A DNA stretch of 64,000 bases from Rikenellaceae bacterium (lineage in GTDB: Bacteria > Bacteroidota > Bacteroidia > Bacteroidales > Rikenellaceae). The first letter of the stretch is position 1. Each line of letters starts with the position of its first letter. Positions 56,275 through 64,000 of the stretch are shown in pieces. The stretch lies in NCBI GenBank assembly GCA_017935625.1, contig JAGBHC010000005.1:1-64000 (forward strand), in the 5' to 3' direction. A program made the translations under genes and the position numbers. The notes under the pieces are model-generated. The model had not been told where the DNA came from. It saw only the letters and a list, made by a program, of their open reading frames with translations, and did not search any database.

Positions 56275-57096
56275 ATGGCAAATGCAATCGTGTCTCTCCG
56301 CAATCTGTCGGTGAGCTATGAAAATACGGTGGCGCTGGAAGGGGTCAATCTCGATATTTATGACGATGACTTCGTCGGCATCATCGGTCCTAACGGCGGG
56401 GGCAAAACCACATTGATAAAGGCGATTATCGGTACGTTGCCTTACAGCGGCGAGATTGTCTATGCGCCTGTCCTGTCGTCAGAAGAGGGACTGGGTATCG
56501 GCTATTTGCCGCAGCTCAACGAATTCGACCGCTCGTTTCCGATATCGGTGCGGGAGGTGGTCGTGTCGGGATTGCAGCGGCGCAAGGGGTTGATGCGGGC
56601 CCGATACCGCAAATGCGACTGGGCCAAGGCCGAAGAGCTGATGGCTCGGATGGGCATCGCCCACTTGGCGGACCGCCCTATCGGCGAAGTTTCCGGCGGC
56701 CAGATGCAGCGGGCGCTGCTATGCCGGGCCGTGATATCCGAACCTAAGCTGTTGATTCTCGACGAGCCGACCAATTTCGTGGACAATCAATTCGAAAAAG
56801 AGCTGTATCGGACGCTTCGCGAGTTGAACGAACGGATGGCGGTGATAATCGTCTCTCACGACATCGGAACGGTGACCAGCGAGGTCAAGAGCATCGTGTG
56901 CGTCAATCGGCATGTGCATCGCCACGATTCGAATCTGATTACGGCCGAGCAGTTGTTGAATTATGACTGTCCCATTCAGATTGTCAGCCACGGTCCGGTG
57001 CCGCATACGGTGCTCGGCTTTCACGACGGAGACTGCTCCTGTCGCTGCTGTTCCTGCTCGGAGGAGAGCTCGAAACGGACTTCCGCTGAAAAATAG
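56275..57096 (+). CDS. znuC: Zinc ABC transporter ATP-binding protein with Cys-rich tail
   Basis: 273 residues. Walker A GPNGGGKTT (38-46), the QLNEFDR Q-loop region, signature EVSGGQMQRALLCRA, Walker B LLILDEPTNFVD and the switch His in VIIVSHD. The family usually ends near residue 240; here an extra tail CSCRCCSCSEESS follows, with five closely spaced cysteines. The tail could bind zinc and gate the ATPase, which is inference. It is coupled to znuA. Confidence 0.92.
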   Translation: MANAIVSLRNLSVSYENTVALEGVNLDIYDDDFVGIIGPNGGGKTTLIKAIIGTLPYSGEIVYAPVLSSEEGLGIGYLPQLNEFDRSFPISVREVVVSGLQRRKGLMRARYRKCDWAKAEELMARMGIAHLADRPIGEVSGGQMQRALLCRAVISEPKLLILDEPTNFVDNQFEKELYRTLRELNERMAVIIVSHDIGTVTSEVKSIVCVNRHVHRHDSNLITAEQLLNYDCPIQIVSHGPVPHTVLGFHDGDCSCRCCSCSEESSKRTSAEK

Positions 57097-57247
57097 GCTC
57101 TTTCCCGGCGGCTGCGCCGTTTCCGGGAGAAGAAGTCTGCGTCTTTTGCCTCGTTCCGTTTTCTCCGTAAGGCGGAATCGCGGGCCGGAGCCTGCATTCG
57201 GGGCGCTCCGTGCTTTCTGACAGCGTGCTATTTAAGAAGGATGAACA

Positions 57248-57284
57248 AAAAAGCGGAGTTCCCGTAAAGGGAATCCCGCTTTTT
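57248..57284. terminator. Bidirectional terminator after znuC
   Basis: AAAGCGGAGTTCCC pairs with GGGAATCCCGCTTT (two imperfect pairs) with A-rich and T-rich flanks. It serves znuC and, from the other side, the small minus-strand gene ending at 57308. Confidence 0.85.
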
Positions 57285-57307
57285 GTTTCGAGAGGATGAG
57301 CACTACC

Positions 57308-57589
57308 CTATTTGTTCAGTGCGCTCAGGGTTTCGAACATGGCGTCCACCTGAGTGAACATTTCCTGACGGATAAATGCGAAGTGCTTCTTCACCAGGCT
57401 CTTGTTGTGCTTTTCTGCCGGGTTGTTCACCTTTTCGAAGAGGTCGTTGCGCAGGGCTACGGCTTTCTGCATGACGGCTACGATTTCCTCCCGCTTTTCG
57501 GGGTGGAAATAGATGGAAAGATAGCAATCCGAAACCACTTCGCCTACGAGGTAGTCGATATCCTTCTTGATTAATCTTAAACTTGCCAT
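57308..57589 (-). CDS. Small conserved protein, function unknown
   Basis: 93 residues, all-helical in look: ASLRLIKKDIDYLVGEVVSDC, then FHPEKREEIVAVMQKAVALRNDL and a Lys-rich C-terminal half. No signal or membrane segment. I believe similar short proteins are widespread in Bacteroidota, with unknown function. It is alone, with its promoter inside a tandem repeat. Confidence 0.8.
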   Translation of the reverse strand: MASLRLIKKDIDYLVGEVVSDCYLSIYFHPEKREEIVAVMQKAVALRNDLFEKVNNPAEKHNKSLVKKHFAFIRQEMFTQVDAMFETLSALNK

Positions 57590-57614
57590 AGTAATTCAGT
57601 TTTTATAATTTGTG

Positions 57615-57776
57615 CAAATATACTAATATTCGATGAAAAACGAAAGTGTCGTCGGCCGCAGGCCGGTGCACGGTCGCAGAGCGATTCGTTCGAGACAAAT
57701 ATACGAATATTCGATGAAAAACGAAAGTGCCGTCGGCCGCAGGCCGGTGCACGGTCGCAAGGCGATTCGTTCGAGA
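57615..57776 (-). repeat. Promoter-bearing dispersed repeat, tandem 81-bp pair
   Basis: Two near-identical 81-bp units (57615-57695 and 57696-57776) with only a few differences. On the minus strand each reads TCTCGAACGAATCGC, a CGGCC-TGC-GGCCG hairpin, TTTCGTTTTTCATCGAATAT and a -7 box TATATTTG (57615-57622 and 57696-57703). The proximal box is 26 bp from the ATG at 57589. This is the best-preserved copy. Confidence 0.88.
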
Positions 57777-57805
57777 CAGATGTAGAAACGACCTCGGGCA
57801 TTTGT

Positions 57806-59290
57806 CTATCCGAGCTGGTTTTGGCTTTCGGCCAGGAAATCGACCAGGTCGCTGCTGTTCATGCCCTCCTCCCCGTAATATTCCGCGGCTTTCTCTCCGG
57901 CCAGTCCGTGGATGTAGACTCCGAGCAGGGCTGCCTGCGGAGCTGCGTAACCTCTGGCAATCAGTCCGGTCAGGTATCCGGTGAGTACGTCGCCGCTGCC
58001 GCCCTTGGCCATGCCGCTACATCCCGTCGAATTGAAGAAGCAGCATCCGTCGGGCAACACGACCATCGTGTGGGCTCCCTTGACCACTACCACGGCGCGG
58101 GTCTGGGCGGCCAGCTCTTTTACGAGTTCGATTTTGTGCTGTTCGTCGTGCCATTCGCCCACCAGTCTGCGCAGTTCGCCCGGATGGGGAGTCAGTATCG
58201 AGCCCGCCGGAATGTGGCGCAGCATTTTCTTGTGGGTGGCCAGTATGTTCAGCGCATCGGCATCTATGACCATCGGAATCTGCTGATACAACAGCTCGCA
58301 GAACGCTTCGGCCGTCTCCTTGCGCTGCCCCGTGCCGCATCCGATGCCGATGGCGTCGTAAGTTTTCGGGTCGGAAGGCATCGCCGAGAAGTACCCGGCG
58401 GCATCGAGGCTGACGATGGCGGAGGGGCAGCTGACCTGCATGGCGGTGCGTTCCGATTCGGGGATGTGGGCCGTGACCAGTCCGCAGCCGCTTCTGAGGG
58501 CTGCACCGACCGACAGAATGGCGGCTCCCATCATCTGCCTCGAGCCGCATACCAGCAGGGCTTGCCCGTAGGTTCCCTTGTGGGCGAATTTGGCTCTCGG
58601 CTCCAGAATCGACTGAATGAAATCCTCTGTTATGTAGTGATATCCGCTTTCTGCCTCATCCAGGAATTCAGGTGAAAGCTCGATGGGGAGAATCTCTATC
58701 TCTCCGCAATATTCTCCGGCTTCGGGCAGAAGCATCGCCAGTTTCGGAAATTCGAGCGTGAGCGTTGCATCGGCCTGCACGATGGTCTGTCCGGCGTTTC
58801 CGAATTCGGTTTTCATACCCGAAGGCAGGTCGATGGAGAGCACCTTGTTGGGCAGCCGGTTGATGGCTTCGATGAGGGACCGGAGCGGTTCCTTAATCTC
58901 TCCGCCGACTCCCGTGCCGAGCAGCGCATCGACGAGCACCGTCTGGTCGTCCACTCCGAACTCCTCTCCCGGAGCGAACCGGTGGATATTCTCCGGCAGA
59001 CGCTCCAGCTCGATACGGCACTCTTCGCTCAGGGCCTCTTCGGGATAGGCGCAGTAGACCGAGCAGCCGTACCCCACGTTGCAGAGCATGCGGGCGACGG
59101 CCAGACCGTCGCCGCCGTTGTTCCCTTTGCCGATGAAGAAGAGCAGCGGGTGTTCCCGTTCGATGTGGTTGCATATCCATTGGGCGATGACCTCCGAAGC
59201 GCGTTCCATCAGTTCGAGCGAGCTGACGGGTTCGTGTTCGATGGTGTAGAGGTCGGCCGCCTTGATGTTTTTGCCGGTGAGAATTTTCAT
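57806..59290 (-). CDS. nnr: Bifunctional NAD(P)H-hydrate epimerase/dehydratase
   Basis: 494 residues. It repairs NADHX and NADPHX formed by damage: the N-terminal YjeF_N epimerase (FFIGKGNNGGDGLAVARMLCNVG) and the C-terminal ADP-dependent dehydratase (AHKGTYGQALLVCGS, SILTPHPGELRRLVG and GMAKGGSGDVLTG). Same order and length as E. coli Nnr (YjeF). It starts 32 bp after fmt on the same strand. Confidence 0.95.
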   Translation of the reverse strand: MKILTGKNIKAADLYTIEHEPVSSLELMERASEVIAQWICNHIEREHPLLFFIGKGNNGGDGLAVARMLCNVGYGCSVYCAYPEEALSEECRIELERLPENIHRFAPGEEFGVDDQTVLVDALLGTGVGGEIKEPLRSLIEAINRLPNKVLSIDLPSGMKTEFGNAGQTIVQADATLTLEFPKLAMLLPEAGEYCGEIEILPIELSPEFLDEAESGYHYITEDFIQSILEPRAKFAHKGTYGQALLVCGSRQMMGAAILSVGAALRSGCGLVTAHIPESERTAMQVSCPSAIVSLDAAGYFSAMPSDPKTYDAIGIGCGTGQRKETAEAFCELLYQQIPMVIDADALNILATHKKMLRHIPAGSILTPHPGELRRLVGEWHDEQHKIELVKELAAQTRAVVVVKGAHTMVVLPDGCCFFNSTGCSGMAKGGSGDVLTGYLTGLIARGYAAPQAALLGVYIHGLAGEKAAEYYGEEGMNSSDLVDFLAESQNQLG

Positions 59291-59322
59291 GATTCGTCAG
59301 GTTGTAGGTTGGTTGTGGGTCT

Positions 59323-60297
59323 TTATGCGAGCGTGTGGTCGCCCAAGGTTTTCAATCCGAGCAGCAACTCTTTGACCGGCATGCGTTTCTTGCCGGCCAT
59401 TTGAAGCTCGTCTATAAATATCCATCCGTCCTTGCAGGCTACCTTCACGTAACTTTTGCCGTCGGTCTGGATACTTCCGGCGGGTGCCGGTCGGGGGGCC
59501 TGGACGAACGAGGTCTTGAAAATCTTCAGGGTGTTGATTTCCGCTCCCCGGTCGTCGCGCAGCGAACTCCAGGCTGCCGGATAGGGCGAAAGCCCCCGCA
59601 CGAAATCGACGATGCGTTTGCCCTCGGCATGCCAGTCGATGCGGCAGTCCTCCTTGAAAATCTTGGGGGCGGGTTTGAGTTCGTGGTCGGGTATGTGACT
59701 CTGAATCACCGGCTCTACCCTGCCCTCGGCCAGCTTTTCGACCGTCTCGCAGACCAGTCCGCTGCCGATGTGCATCAGGCGGTCGTAGAGCTGTCCGACA
59801 TTTTCGTCGGGAGCGATGTCCGTAGCTATCTGACCGATGATATTTCCCTTGTCGATTTCGCTGTTGAGCAGGAAGGTGGTCACCCCGCTCTGTCTCTCTC
59901 CGTTGATGAGAGCCCAGTTGATGGGGGCGGCTCCCCGGTACTGGGGCAGCAGCGAGGCGTGGAGGTTGAATGTTCCCAGGCGCGGCATCGACCAGATTAC
60001 TTCCGGCAGCATGCGGAATGCGATGACGATGGCCAGGTCGGCCTTGAGGGCCCGGAAGGCTTCGACGAACTCCGGGTCCTTGAGCTTGACGGGCTGCAGC
60101 ACGGGCAGCCCCGCCTGCACCGCATAGCGTTTGACATCGCTCTCGTGGAGTTTCTGGCCGCGTCCCGCCGGTTTGTCGGGCGTGGTCACCACCCCCACGA
60201 TGCGGTAGCCCTCTTCGACGAGCCTGCGCAGCGAGGTCACCGCGAATTCGGGGGTTCCCATAAATACGATTCTCAGTTCCTTTCCCTTGCTTTTCAT
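59323..60297 (-). CDS. fmt: Methionyl-tRNA formyltransferase
   Basis: 324 residues. It formylates initiator Met-tRNA using 10-formyl-THF. Motifs: RIVFMGTPEFAV, LHASLLPQYRGAAPINWA (catalytic His and the SLLP site), then the OB-fold C-terminal domain. No def gene is next to it; it lies between nnr and ribBA in a minus-strand run. Confidence 0.95.
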   Translation of the reverse strand: MKSKGKELRIVFMGTPEFAVTSLRRLVEEGYRIVGVVTTPDKPAGRGQKLHESDVKRYAVQAGLPVLQPVKLKDPEFVEAFRALKADLAIVIAFRMLPEVIWSMPRLGTFNLHASLLPQYRGAAPINWALINGERQSGVTTFLLNSEIDKGNIIGQIATDIAPDENVGQLYDRLMHIGSGLVCETVEKLAEGRVEPVIQSHIPDHELKPAPKIFKEDCRIDWHAEGKRIVDFVRGLSPYPAAWSSLRDDRGAEINTLKIFKTSFVQAPRPAPAGSIQTDGKSYVKVACKDGWIFIDELQMAGKKRMPVKELLLGLKTLGDHTLA

Positions 60298-60336
60298 AAT
60301 CGTGGCGAGATGGGCCGACGGGTCGGCGTTAAAATT

Positions 60337-61572
60337 CTATCCCCGGCATTTCTTGCACAGTCCGAGCGTGTGTCCGGTGCGCAGCTCCTTGGTTTCGAGG
60401 TATTTCTGGTTGTAGCGGTTGGGCTGTATCACAATGGGGACGTTCTCCTCGATGGAGAGCCCGTATCCCTCCAGCCCCACTCGCTTGAGCGGGTTGTTGG
60501 TCATCAGGCGCATCTTCGTGATGCCGATTTCGCGCAGGATGCTGGCCCCCACGCCGTAGTCGCGTTCGTCTACTCCGAATCCGAGTTTGAGGTTGGCGTC
60601 CACGGTGTCGTAACCCTCGTCCTGAAGTTTGTAGGCCCTCACCTTGTTGAAGAGTCCGATGCCGCGGCCCTCCTGGCTCAGATAGACGATGGCTCCCTTG
60701 CCCTCTTTTTCGACCATGCTCATCGCTTCGTGGAGTTGGTCGCCGCAATCGCATCTGTACGAGCCGAATATGTCGCCCGTCGCACAGGACGAATGCACGC
60801 GCACCAGAACCGCTTCGCCGGGCGTCCACTCGCCTTTGGTGAGCACCATGTGCTCCAGACCGTTGCTTTTCTGGCGGAAGGCCGTCAGTTTGAAATCGCC
60901 CCATTTGGTGGGGAAATCGACGGTTTCGCCCCGCTCCACCAGCGATTCGTTGCGCAGCCGGTAGGCGATGATATCGGCGATGGAGACGATTTTGAGTCCG
61001 AATTTGGCGGCAATCTCCATCAGTTGCGGCATGCGGGCCATAGTTCCGTCCTCGTTCATGATTTCGATGAGGGCTCCGCCGGGTTTGAGTCCGGCCATGC
61101 GGGCCAGGTCGATGGTCGCCTCGGTGTGTCCCGGACGGCGCAGCACCCCTTTGTCGCGGGCTCTGAGGGGAAATATGTGTCCGGGGCGGCCCAGGTCGGC
61201 CGGCTTGGTGGCGGGGTTCACCAGCGCGCGGATGGTCTTCGTGCGGTCGAGAGCCGAGACGCCCGTGGTGCATCCGTCGCCCAGCAGGTCCACCGCGATG
61301 GTGAACGGGGTGCCGAGCAGCGAGGTGTTGTCTTCGGCCATCATATTCAGTTCGAGCTCCTTGCACCGTTGTTCGGTCAGGGGGGCGCAGAGTACGCCGC
61401 GTCCGTGATGCAACATGAAATTGACTATCTCGGGCGTAATTTTTTCGGCGGCGACGATGAAGTCGCCCTCGTTTTCGCGGTTTTCGTCATCGACCACGAT
61501 AACCACTTTGCCCTGGCGGAAATCTTCGATGACCTCCTCTACGCTATTCAGTCTCGTTTGCTGTTTTTCCAT
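60337..61572 (-). CDS. ribBA: Bifunctional DHBP synthase / GTP cyclohydrolase II
   Basis: 411 residues, first steps of riboflavin synthesis. The N-terminal RibB domain has [13 protein letters not shown] and [11 protein letters not shown]; the C-terminal RibA domain has the zinc site [21 protein letters not shown] and the [10 protein letters not shown] motif. A Cys pair near the end (LCKKCRG) is extra. It overlaps the start of the LptF/G gene by 29 bp. Riboflavin feeds the many flavins of NQR. Confidence 0.96.
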   Translation of the reverse strand: MEKQQTRLNSVEEVIEDFRQGKVVIVVDDENRENEGDFIVAAEKITPEIVNFMLHHGRGVLCAPLTEQRCKELELNMMAEDNTSLLGTPFTIAVDLLGDGCTTGVSALDRTKTIRALVNPATKPADLGRPGHIFPLRARDKGVLRRPGHTEATIDLARMAGLKPGGALIEIMNEDGTMARMPQLMEIAAKFGLKIVSIADIIAYRLRNESLVERGETVDFPTKWGDFKLTAFRQKSNGLEHMVLTKGEWTPGEAVLVRVHSSCATGDIFGSYRCDCGDQLHEAMSMVEKEGKGAIVYLSQEGRGIGLFNKVRAYKLQDEGYDTVDANLKLGFGVDERDYGVGASILREIGITKMRLMTNNPLKRVGLEGYGLSIEENVPIVIQPNRYNQKYLETKELRTGHTLGLCKKCRG

Positions 61573-63034
61573 GTCGTTCTATTTTTTGTTTCTTATGATT
61601 CGCCGGTCGGGTGAAAAATGCCTTCACCTTTTTGTATCGAGTCTTGTACCAGTCCACGTCGAAGAGGTTGGAGTCGTTGGTGGCCTTGATGGTGAGGAAT
61701 ATGGCAATCGGGGTGAGGATGAACGCCGATATCCACATGCCGAAGAACGAACCGATGGTACCCTCCAGTGCCATCTTTTCGCCGGAGATACTTATGATAT
61801 AGTATATGACGAAGAACGATACCGAGATGATAATCGGCATGCCGAGTCCGCCCTTGCGGATGATGGCGCCGAGCGGGGCTCCGATGAGGAAGAAGATGAT
61901 GATGGAGAACGGCAGGGCCATCTTGCGGTGCCATTCGTTCTTGTATCGGTAGAGCTGGTTGAGCGCCTCCTTGGCGGCGGTTTCGTCGAAGGAGACCATG
62001 CTCCGCGAGTTCTTCGCCAGGCTCGATGCGGTGGCCAGGATGTTGCGGCGGCCGTAGACGTCGAGGCTCTCTATCGAATCGAGCAGCGAAACGGCCGTGC
62101 GCGGATACTCCTTGCGCAGGGAGTCGATTATCAGCGAGTGGTCCTCGCTGAATATGTGCGAGGTGAGCAGCGGCTCGTAGGACTTGACGGAGCGTTCGCT
62201 GGCGGCTATGGACAGCGAGTCGATGCCGCGGTCGAGCTGCACGACGTTCTTGGTCTGGCTGTTGTTGAACAGGTCGCTGTCGGTGCGCTCGAAATCGAAG
62301 CCCGACATGGGGATGGTCAGATTTTCCTCGCTGAAGATGTGGTGCCGCAGTTCGCTTTTGGCATACCAGTTGGTGTTGCGCGTCTCTTCGTACATTTCGC
62401 CGTTGAAGAGCTTCACCAGCAGGAACTTGCGGTCGTCCGAGAGTCGGATGTAGCCCGACTCGGCCATGGTGGTGGTCATGTTACCGCTGCCGTCGCTCGT
62501 GTCGTAAATCAGCACGCCGGTGAGCAGGCCGGTCTGGGGGTCCTGGTGGTCTATGCGGATGACCATGTCGTCCACTCCGTCGAAGAACATGCCGTCCTGG
62601 AACTCGATGGTCTGTTTCTGGTGGCGGATGTCGTAGAGCAGGGCCTGGGACTTCTTGAACGAATAGGGTACGAAGTTGTTGGCCACGAAGAAGCTGCCCA
62701 CCGAGATGAAGAACACCACGACGAGCATCGGCTGCAGGATGCGCGGCAGCGACATGCCGGAGGATTTCATGGCGAGCAGCTCGTAGTTCTCGCCCATGTT
62801 TCCCATGGTCATGATGGCGGCGAAGAGCGTGGAGAGCGGCAGGCCGAGCGAAATCATGTTGGCCGAAGCGTAGAACATGAGTTCGAGGATGACGGTGAGC
62901 CCGAGCCCCTTGCCCACCAGTTCGTCGATATATCGCCACAACACGTTCATCATCAGGACGAACATTACAATAAAGAATGTCAGTACCATGGGGCCCAGAT
63001 AGGACTTGAGTATGAACTTGTGTATGGTCTTCAT
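61544..63034 (-). CDS. LptF/LptG-family LPS export permease
   Basis: 496 residues. YjgP/YjgQ family: membrane helices near residues 12-35, 50-75 and 100-120, a large periplasmic beta-jellyroll part (about 130-370), then three C-terminal helices ([35 protein letters not shown]). It forms the transmembrane core of LptB2FG that lifts LPS from the inner membrane. Only one such gene is present, as usual in Bacteroidota. Its 3' end overlaps the ribBA start by 29 bp, and it shares 4 bp with znuB. Confidence 0.93.
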   Translation of the reverse strand: MKTIHKFILKSYLGPMVLTFFIVMFVLMMNVLWRYIDELVGKGLGLTVILELMFYASANMISLGLPLSTLFAAIMTMGNMGENYELLAMKSSGMSLPRILQPMLVVVFFISVGSFFVANNFVPYSFKKSQALLYDIRHQKQTIEFQDGMFFDGVDDMVIRIDHQDPQTGLLTGVLIYDTSDGSGNMTTTMAESGYIRLSDDRKFLLVKLFNGEMYEETRNTNWYAKSELRHHIFSEENLTIPMSGFDFERTDSDLFNNSQTKNVVQLDRGIDSLSIAASERSVKSYEPLLTSHIFSEDHSLIIDSLRKEYPRTAVSLLDSIESLDVYGRRNILATASSLAKNSRSMVSFDETAAKEALNQLYRYKNEWHRKMALPFSIIIFFLIGAPLGAIIRKGGLGMPIIISVSFFVIYYIISISGEKMALEGTIGSFFGMWISAFILTPIAIFLTIKATNDSNLFDVDWYKTRYKKVKAFFTRPANHKKQKIERHGKTANETE

Positions 63035-63864
63035 CGGCGGCGCTTGTTCGAAATGCTACGCAAAGTTACTATTTTTACGATAATAAGCGTTATGGTGAGG
63101 ACAAATATTGTGGCCGCTCCGGCCGGAATGTTCATACGGTAGCTGAGTGCCAGACCGATGATGTTTCCGCACACGGCGGTGAGAGCCGACCAGCGCATGA
63201 TGGCGGCGAATCGTTTGCAGCGCGTATTGACGATGACGGCGGGCATGGTGAGCAGCGAGATGAGCATGACGATGCCCACGATGCGTATCGACAGCACGAT
63301 GGTGACGGCGGTCAGCACGGCCATTCCGTAGGAGAGGGCCTCGGTCGGAATGCCCTGGCTGCGGGCGAAGCCGCGGTCGAAGGCCACGTACATGATGCGG
63401 CGGGCGGCGAGTGCGAAGAGCGACACCACGACCAGGGTGAGCACGGCCAGCCAGCGTATGTCGGAATCGGTGACGGTCAGTATGTTTCCGAACAGGAAGC
63501 TCATCAGGTTGGGAGCGTATCCGGGAGTCATGTAGATGAAGATGATGCCCAGGGCCATTCCCACGGACCAGACGATGCCGATGGCCGAGTCTTCCCGCAT
63601 CTTTCCGCGTCCGCTCGCCCACTCGATGCCCAGGGCCGAGAGTACGGCGAAAACCAGGGCGCCCAGGGTCGGATTGAGCCCCAGGTAGTAGGCGATTCCG
63701 ATGCCGCCGAACGACGAATGGGTGATGCCGCCGCTCAGGAACACCAGACGCCGGCAAACGACGTAGGTTCCGACGATGCCGCAGGTGATTCCCGATAATA
63801 CGCATGCAATCAGTGCGTTGGTCAGAAACCGGTATTGGAGTATGTCGGTAATGAAATCCATCAT
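63031..63864 (-). CDS. znuB: Zinc/manganese ABC transporter permease
   Basis: 277 residues from the MM pair at 63864. ABC-3 type permease with about eight helices: FLTNALIACVLSGITCGIVGTYVVCRRLVFLSGGITHSSFGGIGIAYYLG at the start (read in pieces), then AVLTAVTIVLSIRIVGIVMLISLLTMPA. Partner of znuA and znuC, which are about 6 kb away on the other strand. The Zn/Mn choice is inferred from the His-rich ZnuA. Confidence 0.92.
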   Translation of the reverse strand: MMDFITDILQYRFLTNALIACVLSGITCGIVGTYVVCRRLVFLSGGITHSSFGGIGIAYYLGLNPTLGALVFAVLSALGIEWASGRGKMREDSAIGIVWSVGMALGIIFIYMTPGYAPNLMSFLFGNILTVTDSDIRWLAVLTLVVVSLFALAARRIMYVAFDRGFARSQGIPTEALSYGMAVLTAVTIVLSIRIVGIVMLISLLTMPAVIVNTRCKRFAAIMRWSALTAVCGNIIGLALSYRMNIPAGAATIFVLTITLIIVKIVTLRSISNKRRR

Positions 63865-63936
63865 TTCGTTTTGGCGTAAATAGGGTGCAAATTTACGCTT
63901 TTTATGGCAAGATTTCCTGTTCTGTGCCAAAATTTA

Positions 63937-63944
63937 TATCTTTG
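63937..63944 (+). promoter_or_regulatory. Promoter -7 box of the gene at the right edge
   Basis: TATCTTTG, about 22 bp before the ATG at 63967. Confidence 0.5.
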
Positions 63945-63966
63945 GCGCACTTTAGTCGAAAAACAA

Positions 63967-64000
63967 ATGAATAGTGGTCCAATGCGTCGTGTAAGTTTCC
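63967..64000 (+). CDS. Start of a gene cut by the right edge
   Basis: ATG at 63967 (MNSGPMRRVSF) or 63982, following a promoter box, divergent from znuB. Only about 11 codons are visible; no identity can be given. Confidence 0.35.
   Translation, partial: MNSGPMRRVSF

Noticed and set aside
57615-57776. CRISPR array
   Set aside because: Units are contiguous without spacers, contain a promoter box and recur singly or in pairs at other loci; no cas genes.

Overview
The window looks like a chromosomal segment of a GC-rich member of Bacteroidales, most like Alistipes/Rikenellaceae. This rests on gene content and signals, not on a database match. Bacteroidota-type promoters (-7 box TAnnTTTG) stand before many genes. 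The ATP synthase order is D-C-B-E-F-H-A-G, and the window carries a complete Na+-translocating NQR operon. Phylum-typical genes include an OstA-like protein, a DUF5683 protein and a sigma54-activator/LptE/SecG cluster. The core is GC-rich and tightly packed. It is interrupted by AT-rich, poorly coding patches that look acquired or decaying.

Layout: 1-5.9 kb holds the ATP synthase operon (atpD cut by the window edge) and ends in a strong terminator. 5.9-7.4 kb is an AT-rich patch with one lipoprotein. 7.5-9.2 kb holds a polyferredoxin membrane protein divergent from an OxyR-type regulator. 9.2-15.9 kb is a scarred region: an ABC-2 permease tail abuts a 5'-truncated phosphofructokinase, followed by a cupin-hcp nitrosative-stress pair and a lone helicase-nuclease of defence-like architecture. 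15.9-21.6 kb (minus strand) holds mnmE, a LysM transglycosylase, a DUF5683 protein and parB-parA. 21.7-28.4 kb (plus strand) holds ornithine carbamoyltransferase, a CPBP protease, two SurA-type periplasmic proteins and an OstA-like protein. 28.7-38.0 kb is mostly minus-strand housekeeping (lipid kinase, pepD, purC, phoH, a beta-barrel protein, an MFS carrier, tcdA, a TatD nuclease), with der on the plus strand. 38.4-44.3 kb is nqrABCDEF. 44.3-45.4 kb is a repeat-filled spacer. 45.4-51.6 kb holds a stand-alone TonB-plug protein, an arginine decarboxylase-like enzyme, an HU-like membrane protein, a sigma54 activator, lptE, a small TPR-like protein and secG. 51.6-55.4 kb is a decayed AT-rich island with one XRE regulator and fragments related to it. 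55.4-64 kb holds znuA-znuC, a small conserved protein, nnrDE, fmt, ribBA, an LptF/G permease and znuB.

Themes: the proton-type ATP synthase and the sodium-pumping NQR give two ion circuits. OstA-like, LptE and LptF/G proteins belong to lipopolysaccharide export and sit beside SurA-like chaperones and SecG, so envelope biogenesis is well represented. OxyR, Hcp, the cupin and the polyferredoxin form a redox/nitrosative-stress neighbourhood. The zinc importer is split, with znuAC about 6 kb from znuB.

The most unusual signal is a family of roughly 81-bp repeats, often in tandem pairs. They sit directly upstream of four unrelated genes (an MFS carrier, a TatD nuclease, znuA and a 93-aa protein). 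Each proximal copy ends in a TAnnTTTG promoter box 23-30 nt from the start codon, and each unit carries a central hairpin that keeps its pairing although its sequence differs. This looks like a dispersed promoter-bearing repeat.
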